10,943 nucleotides of DNA, taken from the NCBI GenBank assembly GCA_903842755.1, contig CAIMNF010000187.1:1-10943 (forward strand), written 5' to 3'. Each line of letters begins with the position of its first letter. Positions within the stretch are counted from its first letter, which is position 1. Below are positions 1-5,773 of the stretch, piece by piece. Made by a program: the position numbers and the translations under genes. Below the pieces are notes generated by a model. That model saw only the letters and a program-made list of their open reading frames with translations. It was not told the origin of the DNA and did no database searches. The DNA comes from Oligoflexia bacterium (GTDB lineage Bacteria > Bdellovibrionota > UBA1018 > CAIMNF01).

Positions 1-135
1 TCTGTGCAATCAGTCAAACGGGCGTTAAATAGGGTCTTTTTGGGGTCGAAGTGTGGACATGGATTCTTCATGACCGTGAATAATTCAAGAAATGGGCCAG
101 ATATTAATGGGTTAGATGGGGCCTTTGGCTATTGA
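1..135 (+). CDS. Possible C-terminal tail of an upstream gene (partial)
   Basis: Frame 1 is open from the window edge to a TGA at 133-135, 44 codons. The other two forward frames meet a stop within the first 35 bases or so. The tail reads ...NGPDINGLDGAFGY. I recognise no family in it, and a 44-codon open frame can arise by chance. If real, it is the end of a gene on the same strand as the barrel gene at 204. No terminator-like hairpin follows it before the promoter at 166. Confidence 0.25.
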   Translation, partial: SVQSVKRALNRVFLGSKCGHGFFMTVNNSRNGPDINGLDGAFGY

Positions 136-165
136 TCAGCATCATCGGGGGGCAGTTTTAAAGCG

Positions 166-194
166 TTGTCACTTCTTCTTTGTTTGTGGATAAT
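166..194 (+). promoter_or_regulatory. Sigma-70-like promoter for the gene at 204, leaderless type
   Basis: The -35 box is TTGTCA (166-171), followed by a 17-nt spacer and the -10 box GATAAT (189-194). Each box matches consensus at 5 of 6 positions. Only 9 nt separate the -10 box from the ATG at 204. A start point 6-8 nt after the -10 would leave a leader of about 0-3 nt, with no room for a ribosome binding site. Confidence 0.65.
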
Positions 195-203
195 TAAATC
201 AAC

Positions 204-791
204 ATGACCAAAATCCTCTTCACAGTGTTAGTCGCAACACTTTTCACCTCTCCCAGCCACGCTAGGGTTTTTGAGATGGAAGGAATGATTCAAGACGATT
301 TTCCTTCGTTTTCGTTTAAGCCCAGCCAGCCCTCTAATTACGATTCGAGCGGGGGCGGATTAGGCTACGCCTTTTATGCTCGGGTAGAGCTTGGGCCGGG
401 GATGGTGGAGTCCGGGTTTCTTTACGCTCCGGTGTCCTTCACCACGACGGAGTCCTCTTCGATTTTAACTCGCTTTGCGGGGTCGTATTGGACCATTCCC
501 TTATTGTATCGTTATAACTTTTGGGAGCCTTATTTTTCCATTGCGGCGGGGGTGGATTATGCGATTCAAGGTGGAACGACAATTCCGACAGGCACGTCGA
601 ACAATTATGAAAGTCATTTTGGCGCTTTGGCAAGCTTAGCGGCTAAACAGGATATCGGAGAAGACCTGAGTATTGTTTTAGATTTACGTTACCGAGTAGG
701 TCTAGCTACAGGTGCCGTGTACCAAAGCACACAAATGAATGTGTCTTGGGTATCTGTAGCGGTGGGAATTGAAAAACACCTCGAATATTAG
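204..791 (+). CDS. Small exported outer-membrane beta-barrel protein
   Basis: A 195-residue protein with a clear signal peptide: Lys3, a hydrophobic core, and predicted cleavage after SHA (residue 20). The mature part of about 175 residues alternates polar and hydrophobic/aromatic residues in strand-like runs such as YAFYARVELG, WTIPLLYRYNF, YFSIAAGVDYAI, LSIVLDLRYRVG and WVSVAVGIEKHLEY. Gly- and Ser-rich turns separate the runs. This fits a roughly eight-stranded barrel of the OmpA-like/OMP_b-brl type, ending in an aromatic Tyr. There is no periplasmic peptidoglycan-binding domain. The start is fixed by the signal peptide and by the promoter that ends 9 nt upstream. Its stop codon overlaps the stop of the opposite-strand gene at 788. 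Barrel class is likely; specific function is unknown. Confidence 0.75.
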   Translation: MTKILFTVLVATLFTSPSHARVFEMEGMIQDDFPSFSFKPSQPSNYDSSGGGLGYAFYARVELGPGMVESGFLYAPVSFTTTESSSILTRFAGSYWTIPLLYRYNFWEPYFSIAAGVDYAIQGGTTIPTGTSNNYESHFGALASLAAKQDIGEDLSIVLDLRYRVGLATGAVYQSTQMNVSWVSVAVGIEKHLEY

Positions 792-1648
792 CGCATTTTC
801 AAATCAACAATCGACAGCGACGGATCAATCACCATCGTCCAAACCGCAAATAAAGTAAATCCTGGGCTAACGAGTGTGGATTGATCTTCTCCGAGTCCGA
901 ACACGACTTGGGAGTTCGCAACGCCTGGCGCGTCTTTTCCGAAATGGTATTGCGCGACCGGACCCCAAAGACTGGAAAAACTCTGCGACGTGATCCCGTG
1001 CGAATACAGGAGGGTCATCCCCAGATTTAAGCGGTCGCTCAGGGAGTACAAAAGTGTGGGGTTGGTGGTGAGGACATCTTCCCCGCGCGATTGACCAGGC
1101 AAAAGTGTACTTTCGTCATAAAATTGCGGCAATCCGCCGATGTGCTTAAGCTCCTCGTATTTAATAAATCCACTAACGATCAAAGAGTGTGCGGCGGCCG
1201 CAAACTGTAGTTTTAAATAGGCGCTATCCAGTCTGCCTTGGCAGTCGTAAACACTGCAATCAATGAAATGAGGCTGGTACCAGCGTCCACCCCAATCGTA
1301 TCCGGCACTTAATCCGATGATGGACAGGGGAAAGTATTGGAACTCGAATCCAATTCGGTCCACCACTCCACTGCTAGCGGCGTTCAATGCTGCTCTGAAA
1401 TAACCATACTTCCAGGTATGCGGATCGCCCCAGGACAAAAAATCTAAGCCGCCTGTATACCACGCTTGAATTCCTATAGGATAACTTCGCCCCACCAGTG
1501 AAACTTTTTGGTCAAAGGTAAAGAAGGCCTGGTCTGGGTTCAATTGATCGTCTGAATATGCAGACAGAGTAAAAGACAAACCAAATACAATCAACGCATT
1601 AAGGCAAAAAAACAAAGTAACAATTCTCAATTTGACATGATGCGCCAT
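788..1648 (-). CDS. Exported, probably outer-membrane, beta-strand-rich protein
   Basis: A 286-residue product when started at the ATG at 1648, which opens directly into a signal peptide: MAHHVKLR, a long hydrophobic core, and probable cleavage after SAYS (residue 32). The frame stays open to 1780, but those extra residues would sit in front of the signal peptide and overlap the opposite gene, so I do not use them. The mature protein has many aromatic, strand-like segments (YFRAALNAA, IGFEFQYFPL, YLKLQFAAAA, LLYSLSDRLNLGMTLLYSHG, FTLFAVWTMVI). One close cysteine pair, CSVYDC, could form a disulfide in a surface loop. A barrel or barrel-like envelope protein is the best reading. No family is recognised, and I see no convincing promoter or ribosome binding site. 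It converges on the gene at 204 and diverges from the gene at 1668. Confidence 0.68.
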   Translation of the reverse strand: MAHHVKLRIVTLFFCLNALIVFGLSFTLSAYSDDQLNPDQAFFTFDQKVSLVGRSYPIGIQAWYTGGLDFLSWGDPHTWKYGYFRAALNAASSGVVDRIGFEFQYFPLSIIGLSAGYDWGGRWYQPHFIDCSVYDCQGRLDSAYLKLQFAAAAHSLIVSGFIKYEELKHIGGLPQFYDESTLLPGQSRGEDVLTTNPTLLYSLSDRLNLGMTLLYSHGITSQSFSSLWGPVAQYHFGKDAPGVANSQVVFGLGEDQSTLVSPGFTLFAVWTMVIDPSLSIVDLKMR

Positions 1649-1660
1649 TCTCGATACTTG
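1632..1660 (+). promoter_or_regulatory. Candidate promoter for the gene at 1668, inside the opposite gene
   Basis: A perfect -35 TTGACA lies at 1632-1637. Seventeen nt further on is TACTTG (1655-1660), a poor -10. GATACT (1653-1658) is a better hexamer (4 of 6) but leaves a 15-nt spacer. Either way the -10 ends 7-9 nt before the ATG at 1668, as in the other leaderless-type promoters here. The -35 sits within the first codons of the minus-strand gene. Confidence 0.4.
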
Positions 1661-1667
1661 CAGCTCC

Positions 1668-2912
1668 ATGATTTTGGGGAGCAAGGTGGGCAGACTGCTG
1701 TTTTTCATCGCTGCGTGGTTTTGGGCCATTCCATTTTGTTTTGCTTCATTGGACGGACTAATGCAATTGGAGAGTGGCAAATACGCCTCCAGTAACGACG
1801 TGACCGGTTTTTTTGCGGCTAACCTTAAGGATCAATCGGAATCTTTTGTGAGCGACTTTCAAACATACTTTGAATCGGGCGCTGGGGGGGCGTGGAGTTT
1901 GGACCCACGAATCGTGCGCTATCAGGTGGAAATCGGCGAAAATAACGACACCCTTTGGTTCGGACGTGATCATCCGCTGCAATTTCTGCGTTCAACACCC
2001 ATTACGCCTTTTTCCGCATTAGGAAGTATCTGGACTCAGAATGATATCCACGCCTTGGAACCCGTGGTGGACGGTTGGATTGGCTTTGGTTATGTAAAAA
2101 ACGTTGCTCCAGGGATCAAACTCAGTCTTGCCTATTCTCCCCTTTTTATTCCTACGTTTGGCCCCTCTTTGGGTATTTCCAATCAAGGGACCTTAAATCC
2201 AGCGCGCTTTGCACAACTTCCGCCTCAACAAGTAAATATTAACGGTGCGCCTTTCGCGATCGATTACCAAATTCAAACGGGACAGATTTCCAGCATTGTT
2301 CTGCAGCAATCCGCCTTGATGGCGGCCGGGTACGATACGCATGGCTTGCACGTGGATGTTTATGCTTATACTGCGCCCAATCCTAACCCGAGCACCTCTT
2401 ACACCGAGGCGATTGCCTTAAAAAATCAAACCGCGAATGCGGTGGTTACCGTTACTCCTACCTTTGACCGGCAATATTGGAGCGGCTTCCAGGCCCAGCT
2501 CAAAGACGTCTTGTTCCAGCCTACCGTGGAATTTACGCAAGGACTTCAGGATTTTAGCTTGCACTCCTTTTCGCTTTCGGGATCCGTTCAAACGCTTGCT
2601 AAAGCGCGCGCTACTTTCGGACTGTTGACTCATTTAAGCTCCCCAAGCACTACCCCTTCGCTTTCCGATTGGTTGGTCTATGCCCAAATTCCGTTTGCTT
2701 TGACGGCGCGCCTTGAGTTTAAAACGATTTTTGAAACCACACTTTTAACCGGACAACAGAGCTTCTATTGGGCAAACACGGTGGAATACCATTTAAATCC
2801 GCAACTCGCCCTTTTAGCAGAAGCAAAAATTTTAAGCGGGCAGGATAATAGTTATTTTGGGGAATGGCGTAACGATGATTCCATCTCCGCGGGGGTTAAA
2901 TGGGTTTGGTAA
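1668..2912 (+). CDS. Outer-membrane beta-barrel protein, first gene of a pair with a lipoprotein
   Basis: A 414-residue protein with a signal peptide of 26 residues (MILGSKVGR, then a Trp/Phe-rich hydrophobic core, cleavage after CFA). The mature protein is rich in amphipathic, aromatic strands such as VDGWIGFGYVKN, IKLSLAYSPLFIP and LHVDVYAYTAP. It ends ISAGVKWVW with a C-terminal Trp. An alternating strand with a final aromatic residue is the usual BAM-recognised signal of outer-membrane barrels. No porin or TonB motif is recognised and there is no obvious plug domain. An alternative start is the GTG at 1686, which has GGGGAG 4 nt upstream and would still give a signal peptide. The last 13 nt overlap the lipoprotein gene, so the two are almost certainly co-expressed. 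Barrel assignment is fairly firm; cargo is unknown. Confidence 0.75.
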   Translation: MILGSKVGRLLFFIAAWFWAIPFCFASLDGLMQLESGKYASSNDVTGFFAANLKDQSESFVSDFQTYFESGAGGAWSLDPRIVRYQVEIGENNDTLWFGRDHPLQFLRSTPITPFSALGSIWTQNDIHALEPVVDGWIGFGYVKNVAPGIKLSLAYSPLFIPTFGPSLGISNQGTLNPARFAQLPPQQVNINGAPFAIDYQIQTGQISSIVLQQSALMAAGYDTHGLHVDVYAYTAPNPNPSTSYTEAIALKNQTANAVVTVTPTFDRQYWSGFQAQLKDVLFQPTVEFTQGLQDFSLHSFSLSGSVQTLAKARATFGLLTHLSSPSTTPSLSDWLVYAQIPFALTARLEFKTIFETTLLTGQQSFYWANTVEYHLNPQLALLAEAKILSGQDNSYFGEWRNDDSISAGVKWVW

Positions 2913-5335
2913 AAATGAACTGCAGGAATCTTTTAGCGCTTTTTTGCATGGCTTTAATGCTAGGACTTTCCGGTTGTGGTTGGGCTTACCATTACTGGAA
3001 CGAAAGCGCGCCCCCAAAGAAAACAGTGACCGTCGTGGGCGATCCCTTGCCCTCCTTTATTCATGTTTTTGATGGCGATGAAGCCACCTCAAAATCCACA
3101 CTTGCGCAATGGAAAACTTCGACGCTCACTTCGTTTGGTCAAATCAAAGGGAATGAAAAGGATTTTTTAAGTGAATTTGAAATTGAAACTTTAATTCGTC
3201 TTCAATTGATCCACTTGGGCCCTGACCTGCAAGACTCAGTCTCAAAGCTGCATTCGCTGATTCGGCTTTTAGGGTTTAAAGACGGAGTTTCTAAAACCAA
3301 TGTTACTCAACTTTTTGATTGGGTTGAGGCAAACCGGGCCAAGCTTCGGACATTTTACCAAGTGGTGATGAGTCATCCCACTACGCTTTCGTTTACGTCG
3401 TCCCAATTGATTGAGCTGACGGAACTTGCAAGCTCGCTTTTTAAGCTCAATGGAGACGAGTCGTACAGTGCCCCAGAAATGTCCCAACTGATTGGGCCAT
3501 GGATTCCAGAAACACTTCCCCATTTGAAAGCATCTGTGCCGAGCGGAGTGAATTTAACGCTTTCTTTTTTAGCAAGTCTTTGCGGGGACCGTATCGATTC
3601 TAAAAAATGGAATGGTAAAAAAATTGGAGTCTGCTTTGAGCAAATGGTAGAGCATTTTAAGCCGCTCGCGCCCGAATTTGATTTTATTGCAGGCGCACTT
3701 GATCCACTTCAGCAGCGTGCGGAACTCATTCAAAGCAATGATCAACTGGTGCCCTTGGTGACGGCTTGGCTAAAAGATCATCATCACCCGCCCTTTTCGT
3801 TGGTGCGAATTTCCGATTTGGCAAATGATCTACACATTCAAAAGCCTTATAACTTTTTTAAGCTCACCGAATGGCTCCCAAAGCTGAATCCAAAAAACAC
3901 CACCGCACTATTTGCGCCCGAGTTCGTGATCGATCTTGCAAACTTGATCAATCATTGGGTAGGAAAATTGATCCAAGTGACCGAGAAGCAAGTCTGTACC
4001 CAGAAAAAGTGGGGGGATTGTTTATTTACCGGCAATTACGACACGCTATCGCAAATTTATAACGAAGAGTACGGCACTCAGGTAAGGATTAAAAACCTAA
4101 ATTTGGTCAGCCGAATGGCCTTTTTTGAAGCCATCGTCCAAGAGGTCTTTGATGCCCTTGACCCAGACCACACGGGCTATTTAGGGGTTCAAATCAAGGA
4201 CCTCATTACGGTGGCGATTCGCGCGGTGGACAGTCACTCGTTTTTAGACAATACACTTAGGCGCATACAGGAGCTGCCCGTCTACGATTCTAATGTTGAA
4301 GAAGATTTAGCTAAAATTGAAAAATTCGGCCTCAGTGAAGTTGCAGCCCTTGCAGGAAGCATTATTCCGCAAGTAAGCGATTACCGCACGGGTTGGCAAA
4401 AACTAGCCTCGAATTTTACGAATCACGATAAGAGTATTCCTTACACCATTGAGCCCCTTGGGCTGACCTCGGTACTTTATGTGTACGACATGATCAGTGA
4501 ATTAAGAAACGACTATTTAACCCGATACCATTTCCCTTTGCGGGTCACTTCACCGAACGATGCTTTCATTAAGCGGATCACGATTGTAAAAGCCATCCCT
4601 CAAATTTTATTTGACCACTTTCCCCGAATCTATAATGCGTGTTTAGATTTTGGATTTGAAGAAAGTTGCGGAGCGGTCTTTACCCAAGTCCTTCCGAACT
4701 CTGACCCCGGACAAGACGATATTCAGCCTTACCAAATGGACATGATGACCTTAACCGCCATCCTCGCCGAAAGTATCATGACCCGTTGTGACCGCAATCA
4801 GGACGACCTCATTCGATCGAATATTTTAGACGGCAATGACGAAAAAACCTGCGTCCTTAAAATCGCTCAAGCCCTGGTCACCCGCTTAATGGATGCGGGA
4901 ATCATGGATAAAAATGAAAAAATCAAAAACTTAGTGAATCTGGTTACCGGCACTAAGTTTTTGCGGTACGTCGGTAAACAGGCTCTGGGCGAGGGCTCTT
5001 TTGCCCATGCCTTAGAGCATGTCCTCACTCCACTCCGGTTTAAAAGCCACCCCGGCACCTTAGGAACGATTTTAGGATTAACCGCTGACGCAATGGATTC
5101 AGATAAAATAAAAGCCATTAAAAACGGAACCCTCCACGAAGAACAAAACGCCGGCATTGGGGACGATTTGGTTTATCTCAGAAGAATGAGTCAAACCTAT
5201 TTGCCCAAGGGCCGCGCCCTCCGCACCACCGAAATTGGCCAATGGAACGAAGCCCACCGACACCCACTAGAGGCGAGCAGCGACGACGACGAAACGGAAA
5301 CCGTTAACGACGGCAGTGACGGCGACCAAAATTGA
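2900..5335 (+). CDS. Large lipoprotein with EF-hand-like loops and four cysteine pairs
   Basis: An 811-residue protein with a lipoprotein signal: hydrophobic core, then LGLSGC, so Cys26 would be lipidated. Residue +2 is Gly rather than Asp, which by the E. coli rule favours the outer membrane. The rest is mainly helical in character and matches no family I know. Three acidic loops resemble EF-hands: residues 182-193 (KLNGDESYSAPE, near-canonical apart from Lys at position 1), 421-434 (DPDHTGYL...D) and 631-644 (DRNQDDLI...D). The last two share a closing Asp at position 14 instead of 12. Apart from signal-peptide cysteines and Cys26, the eight cysteines fall in four close pairs: 228/245, 366/374, 581/590 and 630/651. 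The last 20 or so residues are very acidic (DDDETETVNDGSDGD). ATG 2900 overlaps the upstream barrel gene by 13 nt and has GGGGG 4 nt before it; ATG 2915 would also give a good signal. Confidence 0.75.
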   Translation: MGLVKMNCRNLLALFCMALMLGLSGCGWAYHYWNESAPPKKTVTVVGDPLPSFIHVFDGDEATSKSTLAQWKTSTLTSFGQIKGNEKDFLSEFEIETLIRLQLIHLGPDLQDSVSKLHSLIRLLGFKDGVSKTNVTQLFDWVEANRAKLRTFYQVVMSHPTTLSFTSSQLIELTELASSLFKLNGDESYSAPEMSQLIGPWIPETLPHLKASVPSGVNLTLSFLASLCGDRIDSKKWNGKKIGVCFEQMVEHFKPLAPEFDFIAGALDPLQQRAELIQSNDQLVPLVTAWLKDHHHPPFSLVRISDLANDLHIQKPYNFFKLTEWLPKLNPKNTTALFAPEFVIDLANLINHWVGKLIQVTEKQVCTQKKWGDCLFTGNYDTLSQIYNEEYGTQVRIKNLNLVSRMAFFEAIVQEVFDALDPDHTGYLGVQIKDLITVAIRAVDSHSFLDNTLRRIQELPVYDSNVEEDLAKIEKFGLSEVAALAGSIIPQVSDYRTGWQKLASNFTNHDKSIPYTIEPLGLTSVLYVYDMISELRNDYLTRYHFPLRVTSPNDAFIKRITIVKAIPQILFDHFPRIYNACLDFGFEESCGAVFTQVLPNSDPGQDDIQPYQMDMMTLTAILAESIMTRCDRNQDDLIRSNILDGNDEKTCVLKIAQALVTRLMDAGIMDKNEKIKNLVNLVTGTKFLRYVGKQALGEGSFAHALEHVLTPLRFKSHPGTLGTILGLTADAMDSDKIKAIKNGTLHEEQNAGIGDDLVYLRRMSQTYLPKGRALRTTEIGQWNEAHRHPLEASSDDDETETVNDGSDGDQN

Positions 5336-5380
5336 CCGCTCGATCACCTCGAATATTTGATCTTTAAAATTAAACTCCAA

Positions 5381-5389
5381 TGCGATAAC
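5381..5389 (+). promoter_or_regulatory. Possible extended -10 for the tRNA gene
   Basis: TGCGATAAC combines a TGn extension with GATAAC (4 of 6 to TATAAT), 22 nt before the tRNA. No good -35 sits at the right distance: TTGATC at 5357-5362 is 21 nt away and TTTAAA at 5363-5368 is 15 nt away. This is the only plausible start signal I see in the 76 nt between the lipoprotein stop and the tRNA. Read-through from the lipoprotein gene is also possible. Confidence 0.3.
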
Positions 5390-5411
5390 CTCTCCGGTAA
5401 TCTCACTCCAT

Positions 5412-5488
5412 GCGCCCGTAGCTCAGCTGGATAGAGCACCTCATTTCTAATGAGGGGGTCCCGTGTTCGAATCGCGGCGGGCGCGCCA
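5412..5488 (+). tRNA. tRNA-Arg (anticodon TCT)
   Basis: A complete 77-nt cloverleaf. The acceptor stem is GCGCCCG/CGGGCGC (5412-5418 with 5478-5484). The D stem is GCTC/GAGC. The anticodon stem is CCTCA/TGAGG around the loop TTTCTAA, with anticodon TCT at 5446-5448, which reads AGA (and AGG by wobble). The variable loop is GGGTC. The T stem CCGTG/CGCGG has one G-U pair around TTCGAAT. Discriminator G5485 is followed by an encoded CCA (5486-5488). U33 and A37 are in place. The terminator hairpin begins on the CCA, and the last 20 nt recur at 5659-5678. Confidence 0.97.
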
Positions 5489-5528
5489 ACTAAAAAGCCT
5501 AGGTCAACGATCTAGGCTTTTTAGTTGG
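5486..5528 (+). terminator. Strong hairpin terminator of the tRNA gene
   Basis: A perfect 17-bp inverted repeat: CCAACTAAAAAGCCTAG (5486-5502), a 9-nt loop (5503-5511), and CTAGGCTTTTTAGTTGG (5512-5528). With G-U pairs it extends into the acceptor stem, to about 5481/5533. The U-run lies inside the 3' arm. The A-run in the 5' arm makes it bidirectional in form. The left arm starts exactly at the tRNA CCA, so the hairpin and the mature tRNA 3' end are mutually exclusive until processing. Confidence 0.8.
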
Positions 5529-5545
5529 TGCGTTTGCTAAGATGA

Positions 5546-5666
5546 GAACACGCAAGAGGGCGCAAGCCCGAGCTATCGTGTTCGACAAAAAGGCCACGAA
5601 GGCCTTTTTGCACAATCCGCAGGATTGCCCAAAGGGCGGCCGCCAGGAAGGCGGACGTGAATCACG
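5546..5666 (+). other. Hairpin-dense, probably structured non-protein region
   Basis: Successive perfect inverted repeats cover almost this whole stretch. GAACACG/CGTGTTC (5546-5552 with 5577-5583) encloses GGGC-GCAA-GCCC (5558-5569), a stem capped by a GNRA-type tetraloop. A 10-bp hairpin CAAAAAGGCC/GGCCTTTTTG (5586-5610, loop ACGAA) is terminator-like on either strand. Next come CAATCC-GCA-GGATTG (5613-5627), the palindrome GGCGGCCGCC (5635-5644), CCGCC/GGCGG (5640-5654) and CGTG-AAT-CACG (5656-5666). The region lies just after the tRNA terminator and just before the repeated tRNA end. It could be an RNA made by read-through, a relic of a tRNA-linked repeat, or a mobile palindromic repeat. 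I recognise no Rfam family. Confidence 0.5.
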
Positions 5667-5678
5667 GCGGGCGCGCCA
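5659..5678 (+). repeat. Second copy of the tRNA-Arg 3' end
   Basis: GAATCACGGCGGGCGCGCCA here matches 5469-5488 of the tRNA (part of the T loop, T-stem 3' strand, acceptor 3' strand, discriminator and CCA) at 19 of 20 positions, 190 bp apart in direct orientation. Sequence to the left is not a T arm and no 5' half of a tRNA is nearby, so this is a fragment. Such copies arise as att sites of integrated elements, or as units of tRNA-linked repeats like those of E. coli tyrT. Confidence 0.85.
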
Positions 5679-5738
5679 CTGCTTTTCATTGCTTATAATG
5701 ACAAGCAAATTGATGAAGAGTAAATTAGGTTTAATTTG

Positions 5739-5767
5739 TTGACAAAACTTATTTACTAATGTATTAT
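5739..5767 (+). promoter_or_regulatory. Near-consensus promoter of the M13 peptidase gene, leaderless type
   Basis: A perfect -35 TTGACA (5739-5744), a 17-nt spacer and -10 TATTAT (5762-5767, 5 of 6). The first in-frame ATG after it that opens into a signal peptide is at 5774, only 6 nt past the -10. The expected transcription start therefore falls on or next to that ATG. There is no Shine-Dalgarno sequence. Confidence 0.8.
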
Positions 5768-5773
5768 CCAACA

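Noticed and set aside
1649..1780. Longer N-terminus for the minus-strand gene ending at 788
   Set aside because: The extra 44 residues precede a clear signal peptide and lie opposite the signal-peptide region of the plus-strand barrel gene.
5694..5699. Perfect TATAAT as a second promoter upstream of the M13 gene
   Set aside because: The bases 17 nt upstream are the GC-rich tRNA-end repeat with no -35 likeness, and the hexamer sits in a small inverted repeat (TTGCTT/AAGCAA).
5759..5773. ATG at 5759 as start of the M13 peptidase
   Set aside because: It lies in the spacer of the TTGACA/TATTAT promoter, so it would not be in the transcript, and it adds five residues before a normal signal peptide.
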